From an uncultured Collinsella sp. (lineage in GTDB: Bacteria; Actinomycetota; Coriobacteriia; Coriobacteriales; Coriobacteriaceae): a DNA stretch of 30,912 nucleotides. Shown piece after piece: positions 15,727 through 23,958 of the stretch (position 1 is the stretch's first letter; each line of letters opens with the position of its first letter). Below the pieces are notes generated by a model. That model was not told where the DNA came from, did no database searches, and saw only the letters and a list, made by a program, of their open reading frames with translations. The DNA lies in the NCBI GenBank assembly GCA_958443265.1, contig CAUCKA010000015.1, positions 1-30,912 of the forward strand, read 5' to 3'. Made by a program: the position numbers and the translations under genes.

Positions 15727-16524
15727 TCATCCTTTTTCTCGAGGGCAATCATCGAACTTAAGGTGGCGCATCGGGGCCATGGAATTAAAGAACTTATCGT
15801 CAAAGTAGTCGAGTAGAAACTCTGGAAAAGCCGACAGCACAAACACCGAACCGTCCTCGCTCCGCATTCTTTTCTCCTCGCGGAAAATCGCATCGACCGT
15901 AACCAGCTCTCGATATGTCCCAAATGAAACCTCATCGAGATCGAGCAGGCACTTGCATCTCAATACGAAGGCAGCGATTGCATCTTTCCATTGGGGAAGC
16001 TCCATGTGCTTCCCCACGTTAACGTTTCCCTCTCCCGACATCTTTTTATATTGAGCGATTTCCGAGTTGTCAACAAAACAGCCTGAATGCGCCTGGCACT
16101 GCCCCGCGCGATAATCGTACAGCGCCTCGACCATCGGGTAGCTTATATAGAGCTTTCCGCTCTCGTGCTCGTTATCGAATGCGAGGAGCATTGCCTCCAC
16201 AAGGGCATCGGACTCGCATCCAGGCGCATTGTTTTGATGGGAGTCGTAGTCAAAGAAGAGAAAGACCTCGTCAACAGAATCCCGCTCCACGCCCTCTAGA
16301 CATTTTGCAGCGGAAGGCACCGTTTCTCTTAGCACCTCCACAACATCCAGATCGAAGTCCTCCTCTGCAAGCCGTTCGTAGAGCATGTAGATGTTCTGCG
16401 CCGCTGGCAGACAGATCACCCTCAGGTCATCTCTCCCTTTCAGAAAAAGCTCTTTCATCTTCTCCGCAAAGCGCAGGTCACGCGACTCCCCTTCAACGAT
16501 GAAAAGCGTGACCGGACTAGCCAT
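15727..16524 (-). CDS. TOPRIM-like effector candidate paired with an OLD-type ATPase
   Basis: From the ATG at 16524 the protein has 265 residues. The N-terminus TLFIVEGESRDLRFAEKM has the Glu (E11) expected in a TOPRIM fold. The DxD pair sits in VFLFFDYDSHQNN (Asp92, Asp94), and YISYPMVEALYDY follows. This is the pattern of TOPRIM-type nuclease partners of ABC-like ATPases (as in RloB, PARIS AriB or AbiL), but the sequence does not let me place it in one of those families. The ATG overlaps the ATPase stop by 8 bases (ATGGCTAG); a GTG 9 bases earlier is another possible start. The coupling argues that the two act together. Confidence 0.7.
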   Translation of the reverse strand: MASPVTLFIVEGESRDLRFAEKMKELFLKGRDDLRVICLPAAQNIYMLYERLAEEDFDLDVVEVLRETVPSAAKCLEGVERDSVDEVFLFFDYDSHQNNAPGCESDALVEAMLLAFDNEHESGKLYISYPMVEALYDYRAGQCQAHSGCFVDNSEIAQYKKMSGEGNVNVGKHMELPQWKDAIAAFVLRCKCLLDLDEVSFGTYRELVTVDAIFREEKRMRSEDGSVFVLSAFPEFLLDYFDDKFFNSMAPMRHLKFDDCPREKG

Positions 16525-17632
16525 CGAAAGCACCGGCCTTAAACATCTTCTGGAGGTTATGGGCCAATCTGAGCTCCTTGGGCGTTAGCTTCTCCAGCGA
16601 GCGAATCTCCCCCTCCTTGAGAATGAAATAGACATCGGGCCGCATGAGGTCGTTCGTCAAAAGGTCCGTGTTGTGCGTCGTAATGAAAACCTGGACACCC
16701 TCGAGGTCCCGCAGCATCTCCACGATCGACCGGGACAATTCAAAGTGATAAAAAGCATCGAATTCATCGATGAAGACCAAGGAAGCCTTGCTCATCTTGA
16801 TATACCAGTAGTAGTACAGAGCAAGTGACATGGTGCCTGTCGAGGCAACCGACGCAAACGGAACGGTACCGCCCTCGAACCTGCAATAAAGCTCGGGAAC
16901 TCCATTCACGTCCACGGATACGAGGTTCAGGGAGATTCCCTGCTGGCGCAAGAATTCTTGGAAGTCCTCCATCTTTCCCTCGCGAATAATGCCCTGGGTA
17001 AAGCTATCCGTGCCAACCAAAAGCCCCTGGTACCCGCGCTCGTCGAGTGAGTAGAACATCAGCATGTTGTCGACAAAGGAGGTGAAGGCTCTAAACGCCC
17101 TGGCAGACGGCTCATCTCGCAGTATTGCATTGCTCTTGACGTATTTGACACGCGACAGCCTGTCGGACTCAGCGGGGAGATCGGTAGAAAGCGAGAGGGA
17201 CTCGGCGCCCGGCAGGTCAACATGGCCCGTTTGAGCGTCGAACCTGTAGCTCAAGACCTCCACGTCATCAATGCACAGGCTCTCGTACACAAGCGTCTGT
17301 GGGTCGGTTTTCCCGTAGCGGTATACGACGTCGATATTGTCGAAGACAAAATCGTATTGAAACTCTGCGATTGAACTCTTTGAATCAAGGCACCGATATG
17401 GCAAGTATTTTTTGAGCAGCTTTTCCTTGTCGGTCAGATGCAGAACGATGTCGAATATCGCGAGGGCGAAATTGGACTTTCCGCTGCCATTCGCACCATA
17501 TATGATGCCCTTTGCCTTAACGCCGCCCTGAATCACCTGTTGATTAAATGAGTAGTTGGCGGGATCGGATAGATCAAATGTAATTCGCTTATCGAAGCAC
17601 TTGAAATTTGAAACCGAAAACTTCTTGAGCAT
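16517..17632 (-). CDS. AAA/OLD-type ABC ATPase of a two-gene defence cassette
   Basis: The 371-residue protein begins LKKFSVSNFKCFDKRITFDL, as in AAA_15/AAA_21 (OLD-like) ATPases. Walker A is GANGSGKS at residues 46-53, a signature-like ASTGTMSL lies near 263-270, Walker B is LVFIDEFD at 285-292 and the switch histidine is in FITTHNTDLL (His320). There is no TOPRIM domain in this chain; that role seems to be carried by the next gene. ATPases of this kind sense phage components in systems such as PARIS, RloAB and Gabija-like modules. The -10/-35 elements are unclear; a 7-base inverted repeat lies about 75 bases upstream. Codon use is less GC-rich than in the core genes. Confidence 0.85.
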   Translation of the reverse strand: MLKKFSVSNFKCFDKRITFDLSDPANYSFNQQVIQGGVKAKGIIYGANGSGKSNFALAIFDIVLHLTDKEKLLKKYLPYRCLDSKSSIAEFQYDFVFDNIDVVYRYGKTDPQTLVYESLCIDDVEVLSYRFDAQTGHVDLPGAESLSLSTDLPAESDRLSRVKYVKSNAILRDEPSARAFRAFTSFVDNMLMFYSLDERGYQGLLVGTDSFTQGIIREGKMEDFQEFLRQQGISLNLVSVDVNGVPELYCRFEGGTVPFASVASTGTMSLALYYYWYIKMSKASLVFIDEFDAFYHFELSRSIVEMLRDLEGVQVFITTHNTDLLTNDLMRPDVYFILKEGEIRSLEKLTPKELRLAHNLQKMFKAGAFDG

Positions 17633-17704
17633 GGTACAGTTCCTCTGCTTTCTGAGGTTATTTGAGACACAGGGTAAAGCAGCTGAGCAAATCGGTCAAT
17701 TTAC

Positions 17705-17721
17705 CCGTATTTTTAATACGG
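17705..17721. promoter_or_regulatory. Small palindrome upstream of the ATPase-TOPRIM pair
   Basis: CCGTATT and AATACGG form a perfect 7-base inverted repeat with a TTT spacer, 73 bases before the ATPase start. It could be an operator in the leader; no protein can be assigned. Confidence 0.25.
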
Positions 17722-17887
17722 ATATTCCGAAGAAAAACTACGGAAGTACGCGATGCGCACCGGACCTGTCCAACCGATTCCGTAGTGCTGGCAACTACAT
17801 GAGACAACCTACGAGATATGCGGGGCGAGGTTTTCCAGAGCGACGAACGATAGAGATGCGGATCATCCGAAGAAGGTTGAAATCCAC

Positions 17888-18540
17888 TCAGCCCGGCAGC
17901 GTGTAGGCGCAAGTTGAGCGGCGTGCGGAACCCAGGAGCGCTGCTCCCAGCAGGAATAGCGCTAAGGAGACTGCGATCCAGTTGACGTCGGTGGTCTTGG
18001 GGAGCGTGGCGGCGGCGCTGGCAGCCTTGGCCTTGGATGGCTTGGACGCCGTGGCCTTGGTCACTGTCGCTTTGGTTGTCGTGGTTATCCTGGGCGTCGT
18101 GCTCGCCGGCTTCAGCGCGGGATCCGTCGCGGGCCCGGCACCGGGCTGCCCAGTGGCAGGACCGGCACCGCCGGCCGGCTCGCCCGTGCCACCGGGCGCC
18201 TCGCGCCCGCCGGTCTCCCCCGCCGGCGCCGTGGCGCCCTGGGGCTCGATCACTACAAGCGGCGCCATGGCCCCGGAGGCATCCAACACGCCGCCGGCAC
18301 CGAAGGCCCCGCCCGCAGGCGTCACAAACCGTGCGGACGCAAGCGACCCGCTCGTGCACCCGACACCGCCATCGGTACCGGTCGCATCGAGCCACGAGGC
18401 ATCGACGGAAAGCCCACACCCGGCCGAGCCGTCGCCGGCGCCAGCGTCCTGCAGGCACACACCGTAGGCACGCACGCCGGCGGCGAGCGCGCCGCCGCGC
18501 ACGGCCGTGTCGTCGGCGATCACGCGGCCCACACGCGTCA
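17888..18540 (-). pseudogene. C-terminal fragment of an LPXTG-like surface protein
   Basis: A minus-strand frame of about 215 codons has a Gly/Ala/Thr-rich region, a Pro/Gly/Thr stretch (GEPAGGAGPATGQPGAGPA), a Lys/Ala/Thr segment like a cell-wall spanner, then LPKTTD, a hydrophobic helix (WIAVSLALFLLGAALLG) and a short tail with Arg-Arg. This is the layout of a sortase-anchored protein, with LPKTT in place of LPXTG. The N-terminal part is missing: the frame runs out of phase into an IS3 orfA at about 18540. It is thus the 3' remnant of a larger adhesin cut by an insertion. Confidence 0.6.
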
Positions 18541-18876
18541 CTCCTTCTCGCGCACAGCGCAGATCACCTGGGTGCGCTCGTCGTTCCTTTTGGAGAGTAC
18601 CTCGCGGCTCGGGTATCCAATGGCCTTTATCGTGCGCGCCAGGCTTTTCCCGTGCCCCGGGTAGCGATTGACCGCATCCCGCTTCGCCTCGTCGGAACAC
18701 CTCGGCCTGCGATGCTCCCTTTCCAGGAGCTCATCGCCGTCGATCTGGTACTCCTTCCACCAGTTGTGGAGCGTGACGCGGCTGGGGTAGCCGAGCTTTG
18801 CTATGGTGTCAGCCGTGCTGCATCCGAACCTGGTGAACGTCACGATGACCTTTGCCCTTTGCTCTGCGCTGTACAT
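18538..18876 (-). mobile_element. IS3-family transposase OrfA, remnant of an insertion sequence
   Basis: The ATG at 18876 has GGGAGG 9 bases upstream. The 112-residue product begins MYSAEQRAKVIVTFTRFGC and has two helix-turn-helix units (TIAKLGYPSRVTLHNWWKEY and ARTIKAIGYPSREVL), as in OrfA of IS150-like IS3 elements. No OrfB with a DDE domain follows; instead the frame stops at 18538 and surface-protein sequence begins, so the element has lost its larger part. A short repeat AGCCCC/GGGGCT at 18922-18935 lies near the left end, but I could not identify the terminal inverted repeats. Confidence 0.7.
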
Positions 18877-19036
18877 CCGTATGATCCTCCCGGTTCTCTT
18901 TTGGTCTAGGATTTCCACCGCAGCCCCAAGGGGCTAGAAGGATAAAACAGGCAGGGCCATTGCAGCGCTACGTGTTGAGAACTTGGCCAGCAACGAGAAG
19001 TTTGTGAAACGTTTTGTGAAGCGTGGCAGGACGAAG

Positions 19037-21274
19037 CTACCTCTCGGCAAAGGTACCCCAACCGCCGGCAGGAACGTCGACACAGCTTTCGAGGTAACTC
19101 TTCATGATGTCTTCCAATGTGGGCACGCGTCCTTCGGCCAATATGCCCAAGGCATCCAGCACATCGAATACGGCGGCTGCGTCATCGACCCCGAGGAGGT
19201 CTTCGTTGCACAGGTCCAACCTCGCACCAAGCACAGTATACCCGTGCTGCACAGCGACCCTCGCAAGGGCATCGTCATCGGCAACCAGCGGGTGCCTTTG
19301 GATCTCGACAACCAGCCCATACTCTTCGCCGGGCTTTCTGGAATCAAGATCGAACGCGAGCCCGATCTCTTGGACGACGAGCCACGTTTCGGCATATAGC
19401 TTCCCTGCCTCGTCCAAGAATAGCCTCGTCATGGCGGGCACGACATCCCCATACCCAAGAAACTTCCCGCAAAGAAGCGTTTTCGACAGGGAAGAAACCT
19501 TCGGATAGCGAGACAGCCACGCCCTGCCCTCTCGAGTTTTAAGCAAGGGGCAAACCTCTTCGGGATTTCCAAGCATTTCCGTAAGCATGTAGAACCTGGC
19601 ACAGAAGGCGACGGCGGTAATGTTAATCCGAATGCCGGGCGCGTAATGGCTCATCGGAGTCTCGAAGCCGGCGGCCCTTTCATACGCGCCTCTGCACTCG
19701 GCACGCATACCAAGCAAGGCGTAGCACAGGCTCATCTCGAGATAGGGATATCCGAGGGACGGTTGCTTGTTGAGCGTAGCGAGGCGCTCTTCGGCAATCG
19801 AGAGCTGCATTTTTGCCACCTCGGGTTTGTCGTACAGTGTCAGCCGGGCAAGCTGCCATCGACACTCGAGCGCCGCCATAACCTGCAAGCTTCCCTCAAG
19901 GAGGCCTATAGCCTCATCAGTGTACGACACGGCGCGCTCAACGTTCTCTCCCACCATTAAGGCTAGGGCAGCGCGTTCTCGCAGCACTTGGGAGCGCCGC
20001 AGAATCGCCTCGGGAGGAAGGCCATCCTCCATCACATCCAAATCATGCTCCGCGTCCCCATCCTTGAAATACCGCATTACGCTCTCAGCCAAAGTATTTA
20101 GGGAGCGGTCATCCACCGCCAAGCCCGAAAGCATCGCCCTCAGGTTCATATGGGCATAGTAACGTGCATCGGGGTCGCTCACGCACAAATACCGATCGCA
20201 TCCTTCGAAGAAATTGAGCACGGGGGCGGGGTCGAGCCCGTCGGCCCACGCGATTCTTCCCAAGCTCGCCATAGCGACGACGCGCTGTTGCTCGGAAAGG
20301 GAGGCATTGCTGAGGGTGCTTTCGACCTCGGCCAAATACAACTTGTTCCTGTCCTCGATGCTTGCCCCTATCTGCCTCATGAAAAGAAGCCGCAGATTGA
20401 AGAGCTGCCCAAAATCGTTGGGGCCAATCGGCGCAAGCGCCTTTTCGCATTCCTCAATCAACCCCCACCCTTCTTCAATGCCGCCATCAGGCAAGCCGAT
20501 TTTCGTTTTATTCAATGTTGCATTCTCAAACAGTAGCAAGAGGAACGACTTATTCCGAACGCCCAGACGCTTGGCTTCACGATAAGTCTTCTTGAACTCG
20601 TCGTCGGCGACTTTGAACTGACCGTTCACGATATAGCCAACCGCGCGGTTGTGCAAAAGCTGGACTTTGATGAAAGGGTCTGTCTTGTCGGATATCTCGG
20701 CCAAGGCGCTTTCGAGTTCCGCTTGCGACCCAGCACGATCGCAAGCGGAGTCCGCGATAATATGGAGGGCGAAATGCCTGAAAGCCGGTTCTAAGTTTTC
20801 GTCCTCAAGCATCCTTTTTGCAACGCCGTTGTTTCCCAAGTAGATGTTGCAGAAAATCCTGTCCTTGTCGAGGCAGGCGAGCTGCCTTCTGGACAGTCGA
20901 TCACGGTCAACCGAGTTCATCAGCCTGAAGGCAGCTACGTAGTCGCAATCGGGAAGAGAGGGATCAGCCTTGCCCACTATGTCATCTAGCCGCTGCGCAC
21001 ACCAAAAATAGTTGGCGGGAAGAGCGAGCAGACACACCGCGAGAAAGACCGATGCCACACCCGTCAACCATAAAAGGCTAAGCCTAACCGATGCAAACAA
21101 TGCGACGAACGCCAGTGCCACAACAAAGATATCAGCCTTGTAAAACCGCGCCAAAGCCTGCTTACACAACCACAGCAACGCCGGCGCGACGACAATCGAA
21201 ACCGCCAGGATAGAAAGGGCCGGGTCAGGCCCCGTGATGATATCAATCGCAGCAAGGATATCTTGGAACCCCAT
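19037..21274 (-). CDS. Membrane-anchored helical-repeat protein with PIN-like C-terminal domain
   Basis: The 745-residue product is not assigned to a known family. Residues about 19-90 hold two or three transmembrane segments (ILAVSIVVAPALLWL, FVVALAFVALFASV, VASVFLAVCLLALPA). A long helical region of TPR-like character (about 90-600) follows, with many paired helices rich in Ala, Leu and Glu. The C-terminal 110 residues contain LVADDDALARVAVQHGYTVL (about 663-682), which resembles the last acidic motif of PIN-type nucleases (DUF3368-like); earlier acids such as those in FLDEAGKLYAET could complete an active site. GGAGG is 3 bases before the ATG. It stands alone between mobile-element debris, which fits a single-gene accessory system. 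The PIN call is by eye only. Confidence 0.6.
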   Translation of the reverse strand: MGFQDILAAIDIITGPDPALSILAVSIVVAPALLWLCKQALARFYKADIFVVALAFVALFASVRLSLLWLTGVASVFLAVCLLALPANYFWCAQRLDDIVGKADPSLPDCDYVAAFRLMNSVDRDRLSRRQLACLDKDRIFCNIYLGNNGVAKRMLEDENLEPAFRHFALHIIADSACDRAGSQAELESALAEISDKTDPFIKVQLLHNRAVGYIVNGQFKVADDEFKKTYREAKRLGVRNKSFLLLLFENATLNKTKIGLPDGGIEEGWGLIEECEKALAPIGPNDFGQLFNLRLLFMRQIGASIEDRNKLYLAEVESTLSNASLSEQQRVVAMASLGRIAWADGLDPAPVLNFFEGCDRYLCVSDPDARYYAHMNLRAMLSGLAVDDRSLNTLAESVMRYFKDGDAEHDLDVMEDGLPPEAILRRSQVLRERAALALMVGENVERAVSYTDEAIGLLEGSLQVMAALECRWQLARLTLYDKPEVAKMQLSIAEERLATLNKQPSLGYPYLEMSLCYALLGMRAECRGAYERAAGFETPMSHYAPGIRINITAVAFCARFYMLTEMLGNPEEVCPLLKTREGRAWLSRYPKVSSLSKTLLCGKFLGYGDVVPAMTRLFLDEAGKLYAETWLVVQEIGLAFDLDSRKPGEEYGLVVEIQRHPLVADDDALARVAVQHGYTVLGARLDLCNEDLLGVDDAAAVFDVLDALGILAEGRVPTLEDIMKSYLESCVDVPAGGWGTFAER

Positions 21275-21475
21275 AATCCTCCGCTAGACTCGAGTCCAAT
21301 ACTCGTTTGCTATTGTAGCTTGCATTCTATAGTGATCTTCCTTCATGTAGTTTCAAATAGAACACATGTTTTGGAAATTGTTTTTGCAATGACTGGGATA
21401 TCCGCAACCCGCCGCCAGCATAAAACGCGCATTGTGAGAATTACCTGATCAGCCAGTTTGCAAATACTACCAGCG

Positions 21476-21640
21476 GACTGCATATGCCAGCTCGATTGCG
21501 AGCTACGAGGGCTTCGCGGCGTGCGCATGTTCACCGGCGACAAGGCCGTCGGCATGGTCGGCTCGCTCGCCGAGATGTTCCCTGGGGCCAAGTGCCGGCG
21601 CTGTGCAGCGCACTTCATCCGCATACAGTGGTCTACTGCC
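21476..21640 (+). pseudogene. IS256/mutator-type transposase fragment
   Basis: A short plus-strand frame reads VRMFTGDKAVGMVGSLAEMF then PGAKCRRCAAHFIRI, which corresponds to the segment of mutator-family transposases (IS256 type) where Ala-Gly residues precede the conserved QRCxVHF block. Nothing of the rest is present. The 200 bases before it (21275-21475) hold no gene that I can support apart from the promoter region of the 745-residue protein. Confidence 0.6.
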
Positions 21641-21773
21641 CCTGCGCCCTGTACATAGCCTCGGTTGTCTCGTGGACGCCGGCCGCCGTCAGGGTGGCGC
21701 CGTGCTCATGGCACGCCGTCCAGACGGGCTCGCCCCCGAAAAGCCGTACGAAGGCGAAAAGTAAGGCGAGAAA

Positions 21774-21884
21774 ATGGCCTTCCTGTTGCACCTGATTGGA
21801 ATGGGTATGGGGCTGTGCACGCTCGTCGCCTACGCCTGCATCAAAGTAGGGGCTGAAAGCGAAGCGGTTGACGACGCGAGCTGA
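21774..21884 (+). CDS. Possible 36-residue membrane peptide
   Basis: The ATG at 21774 follows GTAAGGCGAG and encodes MAFLLHLIGMGMGLCTLVAY and 16 more residues. One transmembrane helix covers about residues 3-23 and the tail is acidic (ESEAVDD). The composition is typical of real small membrane proteins, but the ORF is short and lies in IS debris, so it may be relic coding sequence. Confidence 0.35.
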   Translation: MAFLLHLIGMGMGLCTLVAYACIKVGAESEAVDDAS

Positions 21885-21921
21885 TTAGTGATCGTCAAAC
21901 TGTTCGGAACCGAACGAAAAT

Positions 21922-21951
21922 AGAGAGGCCCTTTGCAAAAAGGACCTCTCT
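21922..21951 (-). terminator. Terminator after the AIPR gene
   Basis: AGAGAGGTCC and GGGCCTCTCT with the adjoining AAA/TTT pairs form a 13-pair stem (one mismatch) around a four-base loop, followed on the minus strand by ATTTT. It lies 36 bases after the AIPR stop. The T run is short, and the hairpin could also serve plus-strand transcripts. Confidence 0.65.
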
Positions 21952-21986
21952 GCTGATGGCATTCTAGAGAACAGCCCTGGATTGCC

Positions 21987-23687
21987 CTAAGGCAACAGTA
22001 GTGAAATCTTTTCCTTGACCTTACTTGCCATGGCGTAAGACTTAGCAGCTTTGGATGTTCCGCCAAGGGCCAGATAAACATCCATCACCATGTCCGCAAC
22101 AGTTTGAATAATTTCATCTGAAAGCTTGTCAAGGTCGAGATTCTCTATGTCACCAAATGTCAGGCTATCTTTATTGGACAACATGGAAGCAACGCCCATT
22201 ATCACGTAAAATCTTATGTCGCTTATTTGGGAACCCTCTAAGTCTCTCTTAATTTGTGGAAACTTCAGGCAAACCTGTTTTCCGAGACTAGCGGCTCTGT
22301 AGTAAGCCTCAAGGTTGCCATCCTGACCAAATATTTTCTTATATTGAACTTCGTCAGACAAAAGTGTCGACGGTCTTGCCCTTGCCTGATCCGGCCTGCC
22401 GAGAAGTATCGACATCATGCATTGCGCAAGAAAGGAGAGGGTTACGATCTCTTCTCTCTTCCTCCCCTGGTTTTTGTAATAGTTCTTCCGCCTTTCGTAA
22501 TACAGTCCATTTCTTTTCATGTAGAGTTCTATCTGGATATGGATTTGGTCAGTAGCGCGAAGCGATGTCTTTTTCACCTGAGTTTGGTTGTTCGTCGCCA
22601 GTATCACTCTGTTTCTGGTCTCATCGCTTCCCGGCACAAGGATTTTTACCATCACATTTCTGGAATCTTCGGCGTCTTCTGTGCGAGACTCCATAAATTT
22701 ATATATTTCATACGACGTTTGAAGTCCATTAACGATGCGAGGCTCTTCCATTTTCACTTCTGCTCCTGCTATTTGGTAGGCTTCAGAAGCCAGTATCGTT
22801 ACCCCGTTGTTGAGCCACCAGAAATCGTCTTCGCTAGGATGCTCCAACGTTTCCCTGATTCCTTTGTTGACTGAAACATTTCCCTCGTAATCTCTGACGT
22901 TCGCCTCAAAAAGATAGCTACGGAGCTGTCCTTGGTCGTCAGTGAGGAAGCGGTAGTAATCCGACAAAGACACCAGGCCAAAGACATCCGTTCTCTGAGG
23001 AACTGATGCATAGGACCCCGAAAAACGCATAACAAGCCCACTCTCTGCGGGAGGCGACCAGATGCGCATCAATTCGTCTGCTCCAACTAAAACACACGAA
23101 GAACTAAATCGGCTTACGCCGACGATTTCGTCAATGGCAGCGGGAAGCTGCTCTTTCTGAATCTTAACGCCGTCCGATGGTGAATCCGCATTCGCGATGT
23201 ACACGAACTTCATTCGGATTTCGTTTCCGGCCATCGCCGCCGCTTGAATCGCTTCTCTTATTCTTCCAAAAGTATCGATAACGCGATCAGAATATTTATC
23301 GTCGAAATCATTTAAGTTTTTATCGAATGTCAGAAGGTCATTGCAGGTGTCCTTCCACTTCAAGAACGCGTCTTCTTTGAATGATTTTGAAACCTTAGTC
23401 TGAAGAATAACAATTTCAACCCTTGATCCACGATTGATGTAGTTTTGAATCTGGACATCCTCACTCAAGAAATAATTGTTGGCGAAGATGTAAATAGCAT
23501 CGCAGCCCCCGTCTCGCGACCCTCCAATGAGCCCTTCCGCTATCTCATCGTCGTCAAGGTCGTATGGAGCCATGTATCGAGAAGAAGCCAACAGTTCAAA
23601 GTAGTCCCCTTTAGAACTATATTCAGTCTGCTTAGAGAATTCGTCCGAAATGAATCCGTCTATCAGAATCTGGCTGTTGGTTGGCAT
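21987..23687 (-). CDS. AIPR-family protein with N-terminal PD-(D/E)XK-like nuclease domain
   Basis: The 566-residue protein carries the AIPR (abortive phage infection protein) signatures NVSVNKGIRETLEHPSEDDF, WWLNNGVTIL and PRIVNGLQTSYEIY in its middle. The N-terminal part fits a restriction-endonuclease fold: FELLAS near residue 30, then GGSRDGGCDAIYIF (Asp59, Asp63) and VILQTKVSK (Gln96, Lys98) as the D...QxK active site. Members are known from phage defence and are often found beside restriction-modification or Dnd genes. The RBS TTTAGGAGGAAGA is excellent. Upstream TTAAGA and TACACT 18 bases apart could be its promoter. A decayed hsdS lies divergently upstream. Confidence 0.85.
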   Translation of the reverse strand: MPTNSQILIDGFISDEFSKQTEYSSKGDYFELLASSRYMAPYDLDDDEIAEGLIGGSRDGGCDAIYIFANNYFLSEDVQIQNYINRGSRVEIVILQTKVSKSFKEDAFLKWKDTCNDLLTFDKNLNDFDDKYSDRVIDTFGRIREAIQAAAMAGNEIRMKFVYIANADSPSDGVKIQKEQLPAAIDEIVGVSRFSSSCVLVGADELMRIWSPPAESGLVMRFSGSYASVPQRTDVFGLVSLSDYYRFLTDDQGQLRSYLFEANVRDYEGNVSVNKGIRETLEHPSEDDFWWLNNGVTILASEAYQIAGAEVKMEEPRIVNGLQTSYEIYKFMESRTEDAEDSRNVMVKILVPGSDETRNRVILATNNQTQVKKTSLRATDQIHIQIELYMKRNGLYYERRKNYYKNQGRKREEIVTLSFLAQCMMSILLGRPDQARARPSTLLSDEVQYKKIFGQDGNLEAYYRAASLGKQVCLKFPQIKRDLEGSQISDIRFYVIMGVASMLSNKDSLTFGDIENLDLDKLSDEIIQTVADMVMDVYLALGGTSKAAKSYAMASKVKEKISLLLP

Positions 23688-23871
23688 TCTTCCTCCTAAA
23701 GATGAATAAGCTAATGAAATGATACGACTTTTATGATTTTAGTGTAAGCACCAAAACAACCGCGTCTTAACAGCCTGATAAGCTTTGGGCAAAATCGTCG
23801 CAACACTTTATTCAGCATGGGCTGCGGTGACGCAGGCAAACACAGAACGCAGGAACATGTGGGCAGATCGT

Positions 23872-23930
23872 GAGTAACCGTCTTTCTCCGTACCGCCCGC
23901 TACAGGCGGTACGGAGAAAGACGGTTACTC
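23872..23930. repeat. 26-base perfect inverted repeat with 7-base spacer beside the hsdS remnant
   Basis: Arms 23872-23897 and 23905-23930 are exact inverted copies around CGCTACA. A second small inverted repeat, CGATAG/CTATCG (23930-23945), adjoins it. No T tract follows, so a terminator is unlikely. The place, at the left edge of an hsdS specificity segment, is where recombination sites of invertible hsdS loci lie. The rest of the gap from the AIPR gene shows nothing else. Confidence 0.8.
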
Positions 23931-23958
23931 GATAGGTATCTATCGGAATGCGACGCTG

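Noticed and set aside
18037..18909. A 290-codon plus-strand frame over the adhesin and IS remnant
   Set aside because: It is Arg- and Pro-rich antisense reading of the LPXTG-like fragment and orfA.
21902..21915. GTTCGG/CCGAAC inverted repeat before the AIPR terminator
   Set aside because: It is only 6 pairs with a 2-base loop, next to a much stronger hairpin; it is probably part of the same terminator region or chance.
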